Shown: positions 9,121 through 18,977, counted from the stretch's first letter. The stretch: DNA of 49,483 nt from Candidatus Syntropharchaeum sp. (GCA_026134025.1 JAOQII010000007.1:1-49483); one strand, 5' to 3'. Made by a program: numbers and translations. Notes: generated by a model not told the origin, from the letters alone.

Positions 9121-10341
9121 GTGCTGATGATGCGAAAAGTTGGAAAGAATTTCATTATTATATCTGCTGTGCTTATATTGCTCATCACACAGTTCTCAGT
9201 AGCACTGGCAGGAGATACAAAGGTGAGTGTGAGTGCACCCGATGAGGTAAAGCCGGGTGATGTATTCAGTGCGTATATCATGATAGAGGATGTTACGGAT
9301 TTTGTTGCAGGACAGTTTGATCTGAGCTTTGATTCGGATGTCATTACCGTGGTTGATGTTAAGAACGGTGAGATAGAGAGTCAGGATGTTCCGATTCTTG
9401 CATGGAACTTCAAACCTGGAACTGATAACTATCTCAGGGTTGTATATGATCTTCCAGGTGCTGATGGTGTGAGTGGTTCAGGATATCTTGCAGAGATCAT
9501 CTTTGAGGTTAAGGGTGCTGATGGGGATACAAGCAGCATAGAGATCTCAAATCTACAGCTCGGTAACAAGAATGCAGAGGAGATTACAGCAGACTGGTCG
9601 AGCGGTGAAGTTAAGGTGGATGCCTCTGCAACACCCCAGCCAACAACAATTCAGGAGTCAACCTATCAGGGAAGTTCTGGATATGCATTCAATGAAACTG
9701 ATACGAGCGGTGAGGCGACGACCACAACGAGTGAAAAAGTCACAAGATCGATTCCGGCTATTCAGGCAGGAACAAAGACCTCTGTTGTATTCAGTGATAT
9801 GGATATCTCGATGATCACACTTGATGTGGATCAGGATCTTTCCAATATTGAACTTTCGATACAACCTCGGGATCTGCCCGGAGAGATACCTGAACCTGAT
9901 GGAGTACTCTATAGCTCTTACGAGATAAAAGCAGAAGAGCTGGATGGAGCAGAAGTAACCGCAACGATCGATTTCAGGGTTTTAAAGTCATGGATTGAAG
10001 AAAACAGTATAGATAAGGCAACGATCACGCTGAACCGCTATCACAATGGTAAGTGGCAGGAACTTCCAACTTTCATGGCAGGAGAGGATGAGAATTTTGT
10101 CAACTACCAGGCAGAGAGTACTGGTTTCTCGTACTTTGCGATAACCGGGGAGGTGGTTACCGGATCAGAGATGACACCTGCATCAAGGGATGCCACATCA
10201 ACACCGATACCCACGACAACACCCCTGGAAGCAGATTCGACTGCTGGAACTGAGATAACGTGGGGTGTGATTATTGCAGCTATTCTTCTAACTGCTGTGA
10301 TCTGTGCGGCAGTATTCATATTCCTCTCAAAGAGAAAGTAG
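9121..10341 (+). CDS. Secreted, TM-anchored protein: one cohesin domain plus a PGF-pre-PGF-like domain
   Basis: Signal peptide; cohesin-type VSVSAPDEVKPGDVFSAYIMIEDVTDFVAGQFDLSFDSDVITVVDV...GSGYLAEIIFEVKG; C-term WGVIIAAILLTAVICAAVFIFLSKRK. Confidence 0.8.
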   Translation: MLMMRKVGKNFIIISAVLILLITQFSVALAGDTKVSVSAPDEVKPGDVFSAYIMIEDVTDFVAGQFDLSFDSDVITVVDVKNGEIESQDVPILAWNFKPGTDNYLRVVYDLPGADGVSGSGYLAEIIFEVKGADGDTSSIEISNLQLGNKNAEEITADWSSGEVKVDASATPQPTTIQESTYQGSSGYAFNETDTSGEATTTTSEKVTRSIPAIQAGTKTSVVFSDMDISMITLDVDQDLSNIELSIQPRDLPGEIPEPDGVLYSSYEIKAEELDGAEVTATIDFRVLKSWIEENSIDKATITLNRYHNGKWQELPTFMAGEDENFVNYQAESTGFSYFAITGEVVTGSEMTPASRDATSTPIPTTTPLEADSTAGTEITWGVIIAAILLTAVICAAVFIFLSKRK

Positions 10342-10450
10342 AGTGGCGAGGGTTTTTTGCTTTTTTATTTTTTATTATATGTAAACCCTGATATTTTTAA
10401 TGAGTATCTTATAATAGACAAAAATCAAAGACTTAATGTTACCAAATCCG

Positions 10451-10470
10451 AAAAGTTTATTAATCAATAA
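10451..10470 (+). promoter_or_regulatory. Promoter-like shared motif upstream of the three-cohesin/dockerin gene
   Basis: GTTACCAAATCCGAAAAGTTTATTAATCAATAA; core at 10451-10464. Confidence 0.6.
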
Positions 10471-10510
10471 GTCGATTCGAAATACATTTTAAGAGTTAGG
10501 AGGAATATAT

Positions 10511-12010
10511 GTGATAAAAGGTAAGATAGATGCAGTGGTGCTTGTGGCGGTTATGCTACTTGCGCCAGTGGCGTATGCAGGTATGATGGGGAGCGTTACA
10601 GCAACGAATATCCCAACGGTTACAGTCAGTGTGCCCGAGTATATCTCCGGAAGCTTCGAGGCAACGATCGAGGTGGAGGATGTTTCCAATCTCAACTCAG
10701 GGCAGTTTGACCTGACATTTGATCCAGATGTGATCAATGTGACAGATGTACTTGAGGGTGAGATCGATGGTGTGACGATCCCGATCGATATGTGGGAGTT
10801 TATGAGTTATGACAGGATAAGGGTGCTCTTCAAGTTACCCGATGTTGATACTGCGAGTGGATCAGGGTACCTTGCAAAGATCGGTTTCGAGGTTAAAGGG
10901 GAGAATGGTGATACAAGTGAGCTTGAGATCACAAAAGGTCTGCTGGTAGACTATGATGGAGAGGGAATGGATGCAAACTGGAATGGCGCTGCACTCACCG
11001 TTGCAATGGGTCCCTCAGTAACGGTCAATGCTCCAGCAGCAGCATCAGATAGCTTTGAGGTTCAGATCGAGATAGATGATGTGGAAGATCTCGATGCAGC
11101 CCAGTTTGATCTGAGCTTCAATCCGGATGTGCTTACGGTTGCATCTGTAAGTGATGGGGAGATAGATGGTAAAGATATACCAGTTCTAAACTGGAACCTT
11201 GATCCCAGTGATCCAGGTACCCTCAGAGTGGTGGTTGATCTTCCAGGTGTGAAAGGGGTGAGCGGTTCAGGACACCTTGCAAAGATCGAGTTCGATCCCA
11301 AAGGGGGTGGCGTAAGCAGGCTCGTGCTCAGCAATGTGATTCTGAGTGACATTAACGCAGATGAGATCAAGGGGCCACAGCTTGGAAGCTCAGAGGTCGA
11401 GGTCACGTTACCCGGTGGAACGGTCATATCAATCAGTGATGTTGCAGCCATAGGGACGATCACAGTACCGATTACAATCGAGAACGCCACGAATGTTGGC
11501 TCATGCGATCTGACTTTGAGTTATGATCCAGATATCGTGATTGTATCAGATGTTGGGGGAGGTGAGTTCGATAGCCTTCAGGCAAACCTTGAGGATGCAT
11601 CTGATGGTATCATCCGAATCGGTACATACCAGACATCAAGCCCGGGCCTCAATGGCGACGTCGTACTTGCAGAGGTTACCCTCATGACAATGGGTGATAT
11701 AGAGTCATCCACCACGCTTGATCTTGAGGTTACAACCCTGAAAGACGCAACGCCCGAATGCAACCCAATTCCATGCCTTGTCGAGGATGGAAGCTTCACC
11801 GTGCTTTTGAAGGGTGATGCAAACGGTGATGGCAGGATAGATATGGCAGATTGTATGTATCTTGCGAAGAATATCCTGGGTATCAGCGGTTTTGAGCAAA
11901 TTGTTGAGGCGGCTGTGGATGTCAACGGTGACGGTGAGATCGATATGGCAGATTGCATGTATCTCGCAAAACACATCCTCGATATTGCTGGGTTTGAGGA
12001 GCTTAAGTGA
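10511..12010 (+). CDS. Secreted adaptor-scaffoldin-like protein: three cohesin domains plus C-terminal dockerin, no C-terminal TM
   Basis: GTG start; cohesins ~10620-11010, ~11015-11410, ~11410-11808; dockerin 11813-12007 (GDANGDGRIDMADCMYLAKNILG...VDVNGDGEIDMADCMYLAKHILD). Confidence 0.82.
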   Translation: MIKGKIDAVVLVAVMLLAPVAYAGMMGSVTATNIPTVTVSVPEYISGSFEATIEVEDVSNLNSGQFDLTFDPDVINVTDVLEGEIDGVTIPIDMWEFMSYDRIRVLFKLPDVDTASGSGYLAKIGFEVKGENGDTSELEITKGLLVDYDGEGMDANWNGAALTVAMGPSVTVNAPAAASDSFEVQIEIDDVEDLDAAQFDLSFNPDVLTVASVSDGEIDGKDIPVLNWNLDPSDPGTLRVVVDLPGVKGVSGSGHLAKIEFDPKGGGVSRLVLSNVILSDINADEIKGPQLGSSEVEVTLPGGTVISISDVAAIGTITVPITIENATNVGSCDLTLSYDPDIVIVSDVGGGEFDSLQANLEDASDGIIRIGTYQTSSPGLNGDVVLAEVTLMTMGDIESSTTLDLEVTTLKDATPECNPIPCLVEDGSFTVLLKGDANGDGRIDMADCMYLAKNILGISGFEQIVEAAVDVNGDGEIDMADCMYLAKHILDIAGFEELK

Positions 12011-12017
12011 GGTGGTT

Positions 12018-13172
12018 ATGAAGATAGGAGCTTTCCTGTTTGCTATCTGCCTGCTGGGGTTATCTATAGGCACGGTGGCATCAGCAGGTGAGTGCAGGGT
12101 TGTGGTGGAAGATCTCAGAGTGACATCAGAGACTGTTGATCTTCCTGTGAGGATTATGGACGCAGAGAAGATCGGTTCATGCGACCTGATTCTCACCTTC
12201 AACCCATCCTCCTTCATTGTAACAGATATCACAGCAGGGGATTTTGATACGACCATCTGGAACCTTGAGACTGCAGACTCAGGTCAGGTGAGAATCGGTG
12301 GATTCCAGACCACGAGCGATGGACTTGATGGGGAGGTTCTCGTTGCGACGATCGTCTTCGAGCGTGTGGGGGAAGACTCAACTCCAATCAACATTCAGGT
12401 TAAAACCCTGAAGGATGCAACACCTGCCTGCAATCCGATCCCCTATACGATCGAGAACGGGAGACTATTCACAGGAGGATCCGACTACATCGGAAGCAGA
12501 GGGTACGGAGATCTTCCCATCTCAACCCACAGCATCAATACGACAGAGGTTACAAGACGGATTCCCCTGATCGAGGCTGGCAGGGAAGCTTCTGTGATCT
12601 TCAGGGATATGGTAATCTCGATGATAACGATCCTGACAGAAGAGGATCTGAGGGATATTGCACTATCTCTTCAGGAGTTTGATGGAAAGCCACCTGTTAC
12701 ATCTACTCCTGATGCTATTCCCTATGCCTACTTTGAGATAGAAGCGGATGGCTTGAACACAGCAGACGTAAAGGCAGGGATCAGTTTCAGGGTTCCACAG
12801 TCATGGATCGATGAGAACAAAATCGATGCGCAAACGATTCTACTTAACCGATACAATGGCGGATGGATCTCGCTTCCAACTGTCAGGATCGATGACGATG
12901 ATGAGTTTATTACATTCAAATCAGAGACGAGTGAGTTCTCCTGCTTTGTGATAACAGGTGAGAGGATGGAATCAACTGGACAGGTTGAATCATCAATCGA
13001 GGCTGACAGAAGCGATACAGTAACTTCCAGGCCAACACCGATGACAGGCGAGGCGGGGGCAACTCCTGCACAGCCAGCATCTTTGAGCTGGAGCTATGTG
13101 CTCCTTGCTGTAATCGGAACGATACTTGTATGTGGAGCGATATTCCTTGTGATCTCAAGAAGGAGGAGATAA
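12018..13172 (+). CDS. Secreted, TM-anchored protein: one cohesin-like domain plus PGF-pre-PGF-like domain
   Basis: MKIGAFLFAICLLGLSIGTVASA signal peptide (start internal to ORF 11862); MDAEKIGSCDLILTFNPSSFIVTDITAGDF; paralogous C-terminal half to the 9121 product; C-term WSYVLLAVIGTILVCGAIFLVISRRRR. Confidence 0.78.
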   Translation: MKIGAFLFAICLLGLSIGTVASAGECRVVVEDLRVTSETVDLPVRIMDAEKIGSCDLILTFNPSSFIVTDITAGDFDTTIWNLETADSGQVRIGGFQTTSDGLDGEVLVATIVFERVGEDSTPINIQVKTLKDATPACNPIPYTIENGRLFTGGSDYIGSRGYGDLPISTHSINTTEVTRRIPLIEAGREASVIFRDMVISMITILTEEDLRDIALSLQEFDGKPPVTSTPDAIPYAYFEIEADGLNTADVKAGISFRVPQSWIDENKIDAQTILLNRYNGGWISLPTVRIDDDDEFITFKSETSEFSCFVITGERMESTGQVESSIEADRSDTVTSRPTPMTGEAGATPAQPASLSWSYVLLAVIGTILVCGAIFLVISRRRR

Positions 13173-13179
13173 AACGATC

Positions 13180-13202
13180 CGGGCGGAATCCCGGTTTTTA
13201 TT
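13180..13202 (+). terminator. Hairpin plus T-tract
   Basis: CCGGG-CGGAAT-CCCGG followed by TTTTTA. Confidence 0.5.
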
Positions 13203-13233
13203 TGATTTGAATGAGGTAAGGAGGCTTTATTGA

Positions 13234-14499
13234 ATGAATCTGAATAAGATTGGTAGTTTAGCGATGGCAACTTTGATAGTCCTTGCGTCTGTTACGCTTC
13301 TGAGCATTGTGCCAGTATTAGCATCAGATGACTTCACATTGGGCATCTATGGCAATGCAAACCAGGATGATACGATCGATATGCGGGATGTCACAAAGAT
13401 CGCACGGATGATCTGCTGGCTCGAGGATGAGGTGGATTTAGCAGATGCAAAGTATGATGGGAATATAAATGTGCTTGATATAATCCAGACCGAGCTTGTT
13501 ATACTTGGAAGAGAGAAGGAGCTTACGGTTCTTGATTCTGCTGATAGGATAGTGACGGTGGAGATGCCGGTTGAGAGAGTGGTTCCCCTTCACATGCGCC
13601 ATGCAGGAACAGTCTGCGTGCTGGGTGCAGATGATGAGGTGGTTGGCGTAGACAGTACAGTGATCTCACGCGGAAGGCTTTTTCCGGAACTCAGCACGCT
13701 GCCTTCCATTGGGACAGTACGAGCACCTGACCTGGAGCAGATATTGACGCTCAACCCGGATCTGATCATTACCTTCACAAACTTCCCTGACCCCGCCTCT
13801 CTTGAGGATAAGCTACCTGACACGGTATCCGTTATCCGTATGGATCTCTCAAGGGCAGATGATATACCAGGGGAGATGAAGATGCTTGGCTACATACTCG
13901 GCAGAGTCTCTGTGGCAGATGATTATATTGCGTGGTATGATGGGTATGTAGATGCGGTGAAGGAAAGGGTCTCAGCAATTCCAGCAGAGGAACGGGTCAA
14001 CGTCTTTATGGAAAGGGAAAAGAAGACCGGGAAAGACCCACTTGTTCGATGGGCCTATGCATCAGGGACGGGATACACTGACCTATGTGCTGTGGCAGGT
14101 GGTATAAACATCGCGGAGGATTATATCGACTATCACGGCGATGTCGAGACGGAATGGGTGGTTGACCAGAATCCAGATGTTATCATCGGGTTATCCTACA
14201 AAGGCGGGTATGAGGTGGATGATGATACAGCGATGAGGGAGTATTACGAGGAGATAATCGGTCTGCCAGGCTTTGAGAACGTCACCGCGGTTAAAGATGA
14301 TCGAGTTCATATAATCTCAGGCGATTTCTCAATCGGGGCACAGCTACCCATCGGGATTGTAACGGTTGCAAAATGGCTCTATCCAGATAAATTCGAGGAT
14401 CTTGATCCGGATGAGATTCACGAGGAGTTTCTCACGGAGTTTATGCAAATAGAGTACAATCTTGACGAATGGGGCGTGTTTGTGTACCCTGATATCTGA
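13234..14499 (+). CDS. Secreted N-terminal dockerin fused to BtuF/FhuD-type (TroA fold) ABC substrate-binding protein
   Basis: Signal peptide; dockerin YGNANQDDTIDMRDVTKIARMICWLEDEVDLADAKYDGNINVLDIIQTELVILGRE; then VLDSADRIVTVEMPVERVV...LEQILTLNPDLIITF. Confidence 0.85.
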   Translation: MNLNKIGSLAMATLIVLASVTLLSIVPVLASDDFTLGIYGNANQDDTIDMRDVTKIARMICWLEDEVDLADAKYDGNINVLDIIQTELVILGREKELTVLDSADRIVTVEMPVERVVPLHMRHAGTVCVLGADDEVVGVDSTVISRGRLFPELSTLPSIGTVRAPDLEQILTLNPDLIITFTNFPDPASLEDKLPDTVSVIRMDLSRADDIPGEMKMLGYILGRVSVADDYIAWYDGYVDAVKERVSAIPAEERVNVFMEREKKTGKDPLVRWAYASGTGYTDLCAVAGGINIAEDYIDYHGDVETEWVVDQNPDVIIGLSYKGGYEVDDDTAMREYYEEIIGLPGFENVTAVKDDRVHIISGDFSIGAQLPIGIVTVAKWLYPDKFEDLDPDEIHEEFLTEFMQIEYNLDEWGVFVYPDI

Positions 14500-14540
14500 A
14501 AGATGCGATTAATTTGAATGAGGTAAGGAGGAATTATTGA

Positions 14541-16280
14541 ATGAATCTGACTAAGATTGGTGGTTTGGCGATGGTAACTTTGATGGTGCTATCGATTCTA
14601 CTGCCATTTACAGTTATGCCCGCGTCTGCAACACTCTTCGGTGATGCGAACACTGATACAACGATCGATATGCGTGATGTGACAAAGATCGCACGGATGA
14701 TCTGCTGGCTCGATCCAGAGACAGACGCTGCAGATGCAAATAACGATGGATCTGTGAATGTGCTTGATATAATTTATACAGAGCTTATCATCCTTGAACG
14801 AGTGCCGTTTCCGGGTGGAGAACTCAGGGCAGCGATGATATTTGGGCCCAAAAGTGATTCACTCGATCCAGCTTACTCGTGGACAGGATGGTATGTGAGA
14901 AAAGCCGGGATTTACGAGACACTCTTCAGCTATGACGAGAATATGAGACTTCAAGATGAGCTTGCAACAGGTTACAGCCAGATCAGCGATACCGAGTGGA
15001 GGATATACCTGCGAGACGGTGTCAGGTTCCATGACGGCACACCACTAAACGCTGATGCCGTGATCTACTCCCTTGAGCGGGTGATGGATCCTTCAAACAG
15101 CAGGCACACACAGTACGACTTTATTGAGTCTGTATCAAAGTTTGATGAACACACGGTGACAATCATAACAAAAGAACCTTATGCCCCAACGATCGCAAGT
15201 TTGACAGATCCTGTGGTCTCAATCGTGAGTCCCGCGGCAGATGATCTCGCTCATAACCCTGTAGGTACAGGTCCGTTCAAGTTTGTCGACCATGAACAGG
15301 GTGTGAGTCTAACTGTTACAAGAAACGATGACTACTGGGGCGGGGCTGTCAAGCTCGAGGGTGCGATCTTCTACTATGTGAGCGATCCATTGACAAGGTC
15401 ACTCATGCTCGAGGGTGATGATGTCGATATCGCACGGGGTATACCACAGAGTGAGTACAATGAGATCGAGGATGATCCCGATCTCGAGGTTCTGACCAAA
15501 GAGACGCTTCGGACATACTTCATGTATGTGAATACGAGGAAAGCACCGCTTGATGATGTGAGGGTTAGACAGGCTATAAACTATTGCATCGATCGTGAAG
15601 AGATCGTTGATACAGCACTTGAAGGTGTCGGTGGCACGCCTGCAAAGAGCATCTTCCCATCGATTTTACCATGGTCTGCAAATGACGAGCTGGAGGGATA
15701 CACGTTCAATCAGGCAGAAGCACTATCGCTACTTGAAGCGGCTGGTATTACAGACACCGATGGCGATGGCTGGCTTGATTATGATGGTGAGACCTTTGAG
15801 CTTACGATAAAGACCTACACCAAGCGACCTGAGCTCCAGCCAACTGCTGAGGTGATGGTGAGCCAGCTTGAGGATATCGGGATCAAGGCAAGTGTGATTA
15901 TCCTTGAAACAGGTGCTCTGAAGGCTGATATGAATGACGGTAACTTCGATCTTGCGCTCTATGCATGGGGTACCGCCCCGACAGGAGATCCGGACTACTT
16001 CCTCTCGTACCACTTTGAGTCAACAGGAAAGTATGCGGGATGGACAGGTTATTCAAACCCTGATGTGGATAACTGGATAGAGCTTGGACGGAGAACGATG
16101 AACGAGGACGATCGATATGAGTACTATGCCAATGTACAGGAGCAGATACTCGAGGACTCGCCAGAGATCTTTGTATTCTATCAGAACGAACTTGTAGGAG
16201 AGAATACACGGGTAATCGGCTATGAGATATTCCCGAACGAGATATCTTTCCTGACAAAAGATATGTACATTGGAAAATAG
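14541..16280 (+). CDS. Secreted N-terminal dockerin fused to nickel/peptide (NikA/DppA-type) substrate-binding protein
   Basis: Dockerin FGDANTDTTIDMRDVTKIARMICWLDPETDAADANNDGSVNVLDIIYTELIILERV, then SBP_bac_5-like SLDPAYSWTGWYVRKAGIYETLF...RIYLRDGVRFHDGTPLNADAVIYSLERV. Confidence 0.85.
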   Translation: MNLTKIGGLAMVTLMVLSILLPFTVMPASATLFGDANTDTTIDMRDVTKIARMICWLDPETDAADANNDGSVNVLDIIYTELIILERVPFPGGELRAAMIFGPKSDSLDPAYSWTGWYVRKAGIYETLFSYDENMRLQDELATGYSQISDTEWRIYLRDGVRFHDGTPLNADAVIYSLERVMDPSNSRHTQYDFIESVSKFDEHTVTIITKEPYAPTIASLTDPVVSIVSPAADDLAHNPVGTGPFKFVDHEQGVSLTVTRNDDYWGGAVKLEGAIFYYVSDPLTRSLMLEGDDVDIARGIPQSEYNEIEDDPDLEVLTKETLRTYFMYVNTRKAPLDDVRVRQAINYCIDREEIVDTALEGVGGTPAKSIFPSILPWSANDELEGYTFNQAEALSLLEAAGITDTDGDGWLDYDGETFELTIKTYTKRPELQPTAEVMVSQLEDIGIKASVIILETGALKADMNDGNFDLALYAWGTAPTGDPDYFLSYHFESTGKYAGWTGYSNPDVDNWIELGRRTMNEDDRYEYYANVQEQILEDSPEIFVFYQNELVGENTRVIGYEIFPNEISFLTKDMYIGK

Positions 16281-16298
16281 AAGAAATGGTTTGATCAG

Positions 16299-16342
16299 AG
16301 CAAAATGGCTTTATGCAGAGCTGTTTTGCTTTACCATTTTTA
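16299..16342 (+). terminator. Hairpin followed by T-rich tract
   Basis: AGCAAAATGGCT...AGCTGTTTTGCT stem then TTACCATTTTTATTT. Confidence 0.4.
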
Positions 16343-16366
16343 TTTAATCTTCAATCTGGTGTTCTT

Positions 16367-17122
16367 ATGGATGTAAAAGGCGTTATTGCAGACTACTGGG
16401 ATAAAAGAAGCCATACATACCACAACGGTTTAAATAAGCTTCGGGCAGATGAGCATTCGATCTGGGTGGGTGCACTTAAAGATGTCTTGAATGGTGGTGA
16501 GCATCTGAAGATCCTCGATCTCGGAACAGGTCCTGGTTTTCTGGCACTGATCCTCGCAGAGTTAGGGCATGAGGTGACAGGTCTTGATATCTCGGAAGGC
16601 ATGCTTGAGAAAGCGAGATACAATGCCAGAACAAGAAATTTAATGATAGATTTCTGCCTGGCTGATGCAGAGAACCTTCCGTTTCAGGATGAAGACTTTG
16701 ACCTTGTTGTGAGTAAATACCTCCTCTGGACGTTACCGCATCCGGAAAGAGCGGTGGACGAATGGAACCGTGTATTAAAGCCAGGTGGTAAGGTTGTTTT
16801 AATCGATGGGGTCTGGTTTGATCCCGCCATAAATAGGTGGCTTCGCCGCAACCTCTCAACCCTTCTCGCAATCGTTACTGAACGGAGAAATCCATGGAGA
16901 TTTAAACGGTACTATAACCCGATAAAAGATAGACTGCCGTTTTACAGCGGTGTGAAGCCTCACGAACTTTACACCCTCTTCAATGAGGCTGGACTTACAA
17001 ATGTATCACTCAAACCCCTGAGCGAGGTGCAGGAATTTTATATGAACTGTGGATCGCTGTCTCGAAAGATAATACATAAAGAACCAAATTTTATTTTAAC
17101 AGGTGAAAAAATAAGGTGTTAG
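16367..17122 (+). CDS. Class I SAM-dependent methyltransferase
   Basis: ILDLGTGPGFLALILAELGHEVTGLDISEGMLEKAR; start taken at internal ATG 16367. Confidence 0.8.
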   Translation: MDVKGVIADYWDKRSHTYHNGLNKLRADEHSIWVGALKDVLNGGEHLKILDLGTGPGFLALILAELGHEVTGLDISEGMLEKARYNARTRNLMIDFCLADAENLPFQDEDFDLVVSKYLLWTLPHPERAVDEWNRVLKPGGKVVLIDGVWFDPAINRWLRRNLSTLLAIVTERRNPWRFKRYYNPIKDRLPFYSGVKPHELYTLFNEAGLTNVSLKPLSEVQEFYMNCGSLSRKIIHKEPNFILTGEKIRC

Positions 17123-18070
17123 ATGCTGTGGTATATACTTAGAAGAGTCCTGCTCCTTCTTCCTACCCTGTTTTTAGTATCTATCATCAGCTTCTCCCTG
17201 ATATACATAACTCCTGGGGATCCTGCAGAGATACTTCTAACAGGTCCGGGAGGGGGAGCAGATCCGAAAGCTGTCGAGGAGTTCAGGGTCAGGATGGGGC
17301 TTGATCAACCTTTCTATATCCAATACCTGAGATGGCTAAATGATGTTCTGCATGGAGACCTTGGATATTCCTATATGACAGATCAACCTGTAGCCGATAC
17401 GGTTTTTGGTAGTTTTCTCTCCACCCTGAAGCTTGCAGCGGTGAGTATGGTGATAGCACTTCTTATCGCAATTCCATTCGGTATCCTCGCCGCGATGAAG
17501 CATAACACGATAATAGACGATCTTAGCAGGTTGACAGCACTTATTGGTGTCTCTATCCCGAATTTCTGGCAGGGCTTTCTCCTTATTCTGATATTCTCCA
17601 TATATCTTGGCTGGTTTCCGGTTGCAGGATATGGCGATGGAGGAGATCTTAAACATATAATCCTGCCTGCAGTTACACTTGGAACAAGCTCTGCCGCGGT
17701 TACGATGAGATTGATGCGATCAAGCATGTTTGAGGCACTGGAACAGGATTACATAATAACTGCCAGGGCAAAAGGGTTGCACGAGAGGGTTGTTATTGGA
17801 AAACATGCGTTAAAAAATGCGTTAATTCCGGTTGTAACCATGATAGGTTTGAACGCTGGATTTCTCCTGAATGGATCTCCGATCATTGAGGTGATATTCG
17901 CCTGGCCTGGAATCGGAAGACTTGTTGTATCCTCAATATACCAGCGAGATTATCCGATGATACAGGGCTCGATTCTCTTTGTTGCGATCATATTTCTTAC
18001 TGTAAATTTTATTGTCGATATATTATACACATACATAAATCCGAGGATAAGATATGAGGCAGGTGATTAG
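17123..18070 (+). CDS. Nickel/peptide ABC transporter permease (DppB/NikB-type)
   Basis: MLWYILRRVLLLLPTLFLVSIISFSLIYITPGDPAE...ARAKGLHERVVIGKHALKNALIPVVTMIGL. Confidence 0.9.
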   Translation: MLWYILRRVLLLLPTLFLVSIISFSLIYITPGDPAEILLTGPGGGADPKAVEEFRVRMGLDQPFYIQYLRWLNDVLHGDLGYSYMTDQPVADTVFGSFLSTLKLAAVSMVIALLIAIPFGILAAMKHNTIIDDLSRLTALIGVSIPNFWQGFLLILIFSIYLGWFPVAGYGDGGDLKHIILPAVTLGTSSAAVTMRLMRSSMFEALEQDYIITARAKGLHERVVIGKHALKNALIPVVTMIGLNAGFLLNGSPIIEVIFAWPGIGRLVVSSIYQRDYPMIQGSILFVAIIFLTVNFIVDILYTYINPRIRYEAGD

Positions 18071-18884
18071 GAATCCAGGCATCCTCTTTGGAACTGCTGT
18101 AATCGTCTTTCTAATCTTTGTAGCCGTATTTGCAGGTTTTATCGCACCCCACGATCCAACAGAGACACATCTGAAAGATAGGTTGAGTTCACCATCATCA
18201 GAGTATCCGCTTGGAACCGATCATCTTGGCAGGTGTATCTTAAGCAGAATCATCTATGGTACAAGGATCTCGCTTTCTGTTGGTGTTCTTGTGATAGGTG
18301 CATCGCTTCTTCTCGGGCTTCTTCTTGGTACGATTGCAGGCTACTATGGTGGGATAATCGATGATCTGATCATGCGCATCGTCGATGGATTTCTGGCGTT
18401 TCCGAGTATGTTTCTTGCACTGGCTATAGCCGGCGCTCTTGGCCCCAGTCTGACCAATTTAATGATCGCACTCATCGTTGTGGAGTGGACAAGCTATGCG
18501 AGGGTTGTGAGGGGTTCTATACTTTCTATAAAAGATCAGATGTTTGTAGAGGCTGCAAGAGGACTTGGTGCAGGGGATATTTATCTTCTTACCCGTCACG
18601 TCCTTCCAAACACCCTCTCACCGCTTATCGTGATGGCAACGCTCGGGGTTGGCTACATCATACTCACAGCAGCGGGCTTGAGCTTCTTAGGATTGGGTGT
18701 ACAGCCACCAACGCCAGAATGGGGGGCGATGTTAAATGACGGGCGCCTCTTCATGCGAAGTGCACCGCATATCATGATCTTCCCAGGGCTTGCAATAATG
18801 ATAACGGTTCTTGCTTTCAACTTCCTTGGAGACGGGCTGAGGGATGTGATGGATCCAAGGTTGAAGCAGGAAGTGATAGAATAG
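18054..18884 (+). CDS. Nickel/peptide ABC transporter permease (DppC/NikC-type)
   Basis: PLGTDHLGRCILSRIIYGTRISLSVG...EAARGLGAGDIYLLTRHVLPNTLSPLIV...GLSFLGLGVQPPTPEWGAML. Confidence 0.9.
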   Translation: MRQVIRNPGILFGTAVIVFLIFVAVFAGFIAPHDPTETHLKDRLSSPSSEYPLGTDHLGRCILSRIIYGTRISLSVGVLVIGASLLLGLLLGTIAGYYGGIIDDLIMRIVDGFLAFPSMFLALAIAGALGPSLTNLMIALIVVEWTSYARVVRGSILSIKDQMFVEAARGLGAGDIYLLTRHVLPNTLSPLIVMATLGVGYIILTAAGLSFLGLGVQPPTPEWGAMLNDGRLFMRSAPHIMIFPGLAIMITVLAFNFLGDGLRDVMDPRLKQEVIE

Positions 18885-18902
18885 ATTGAATAGTAGCATT
18901 TG

Positions 18903-18932
18903 GTAATACTAAAACAAAAAGTTTATTAATTA
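18903..18932 (+). promoter_or_regulatory. Promoter-like shared motif upstream of the cooC-like gene
   Basis: GTAATACTAAAACAAAAAGTTTATTAATTA, followed by AAGAATCCAATTCAATCACAATCTTAAGAGGAACAGAGG, nearly parallel to 26541 onward. Confidence 0.6.
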
Positions 18933-18977
18933 AGAATCCAATTCAATCACAATCTTAAGAGGAACAGAGGTATAATC

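Noticed and set aside
11062-11976. Minus-strand ORFs (142 aa, 132 aa, 183 aa) under the cohesin genes
   Set aside because: Low-complexity antisense ORFs over clear cohesin/dockerin coding sequence
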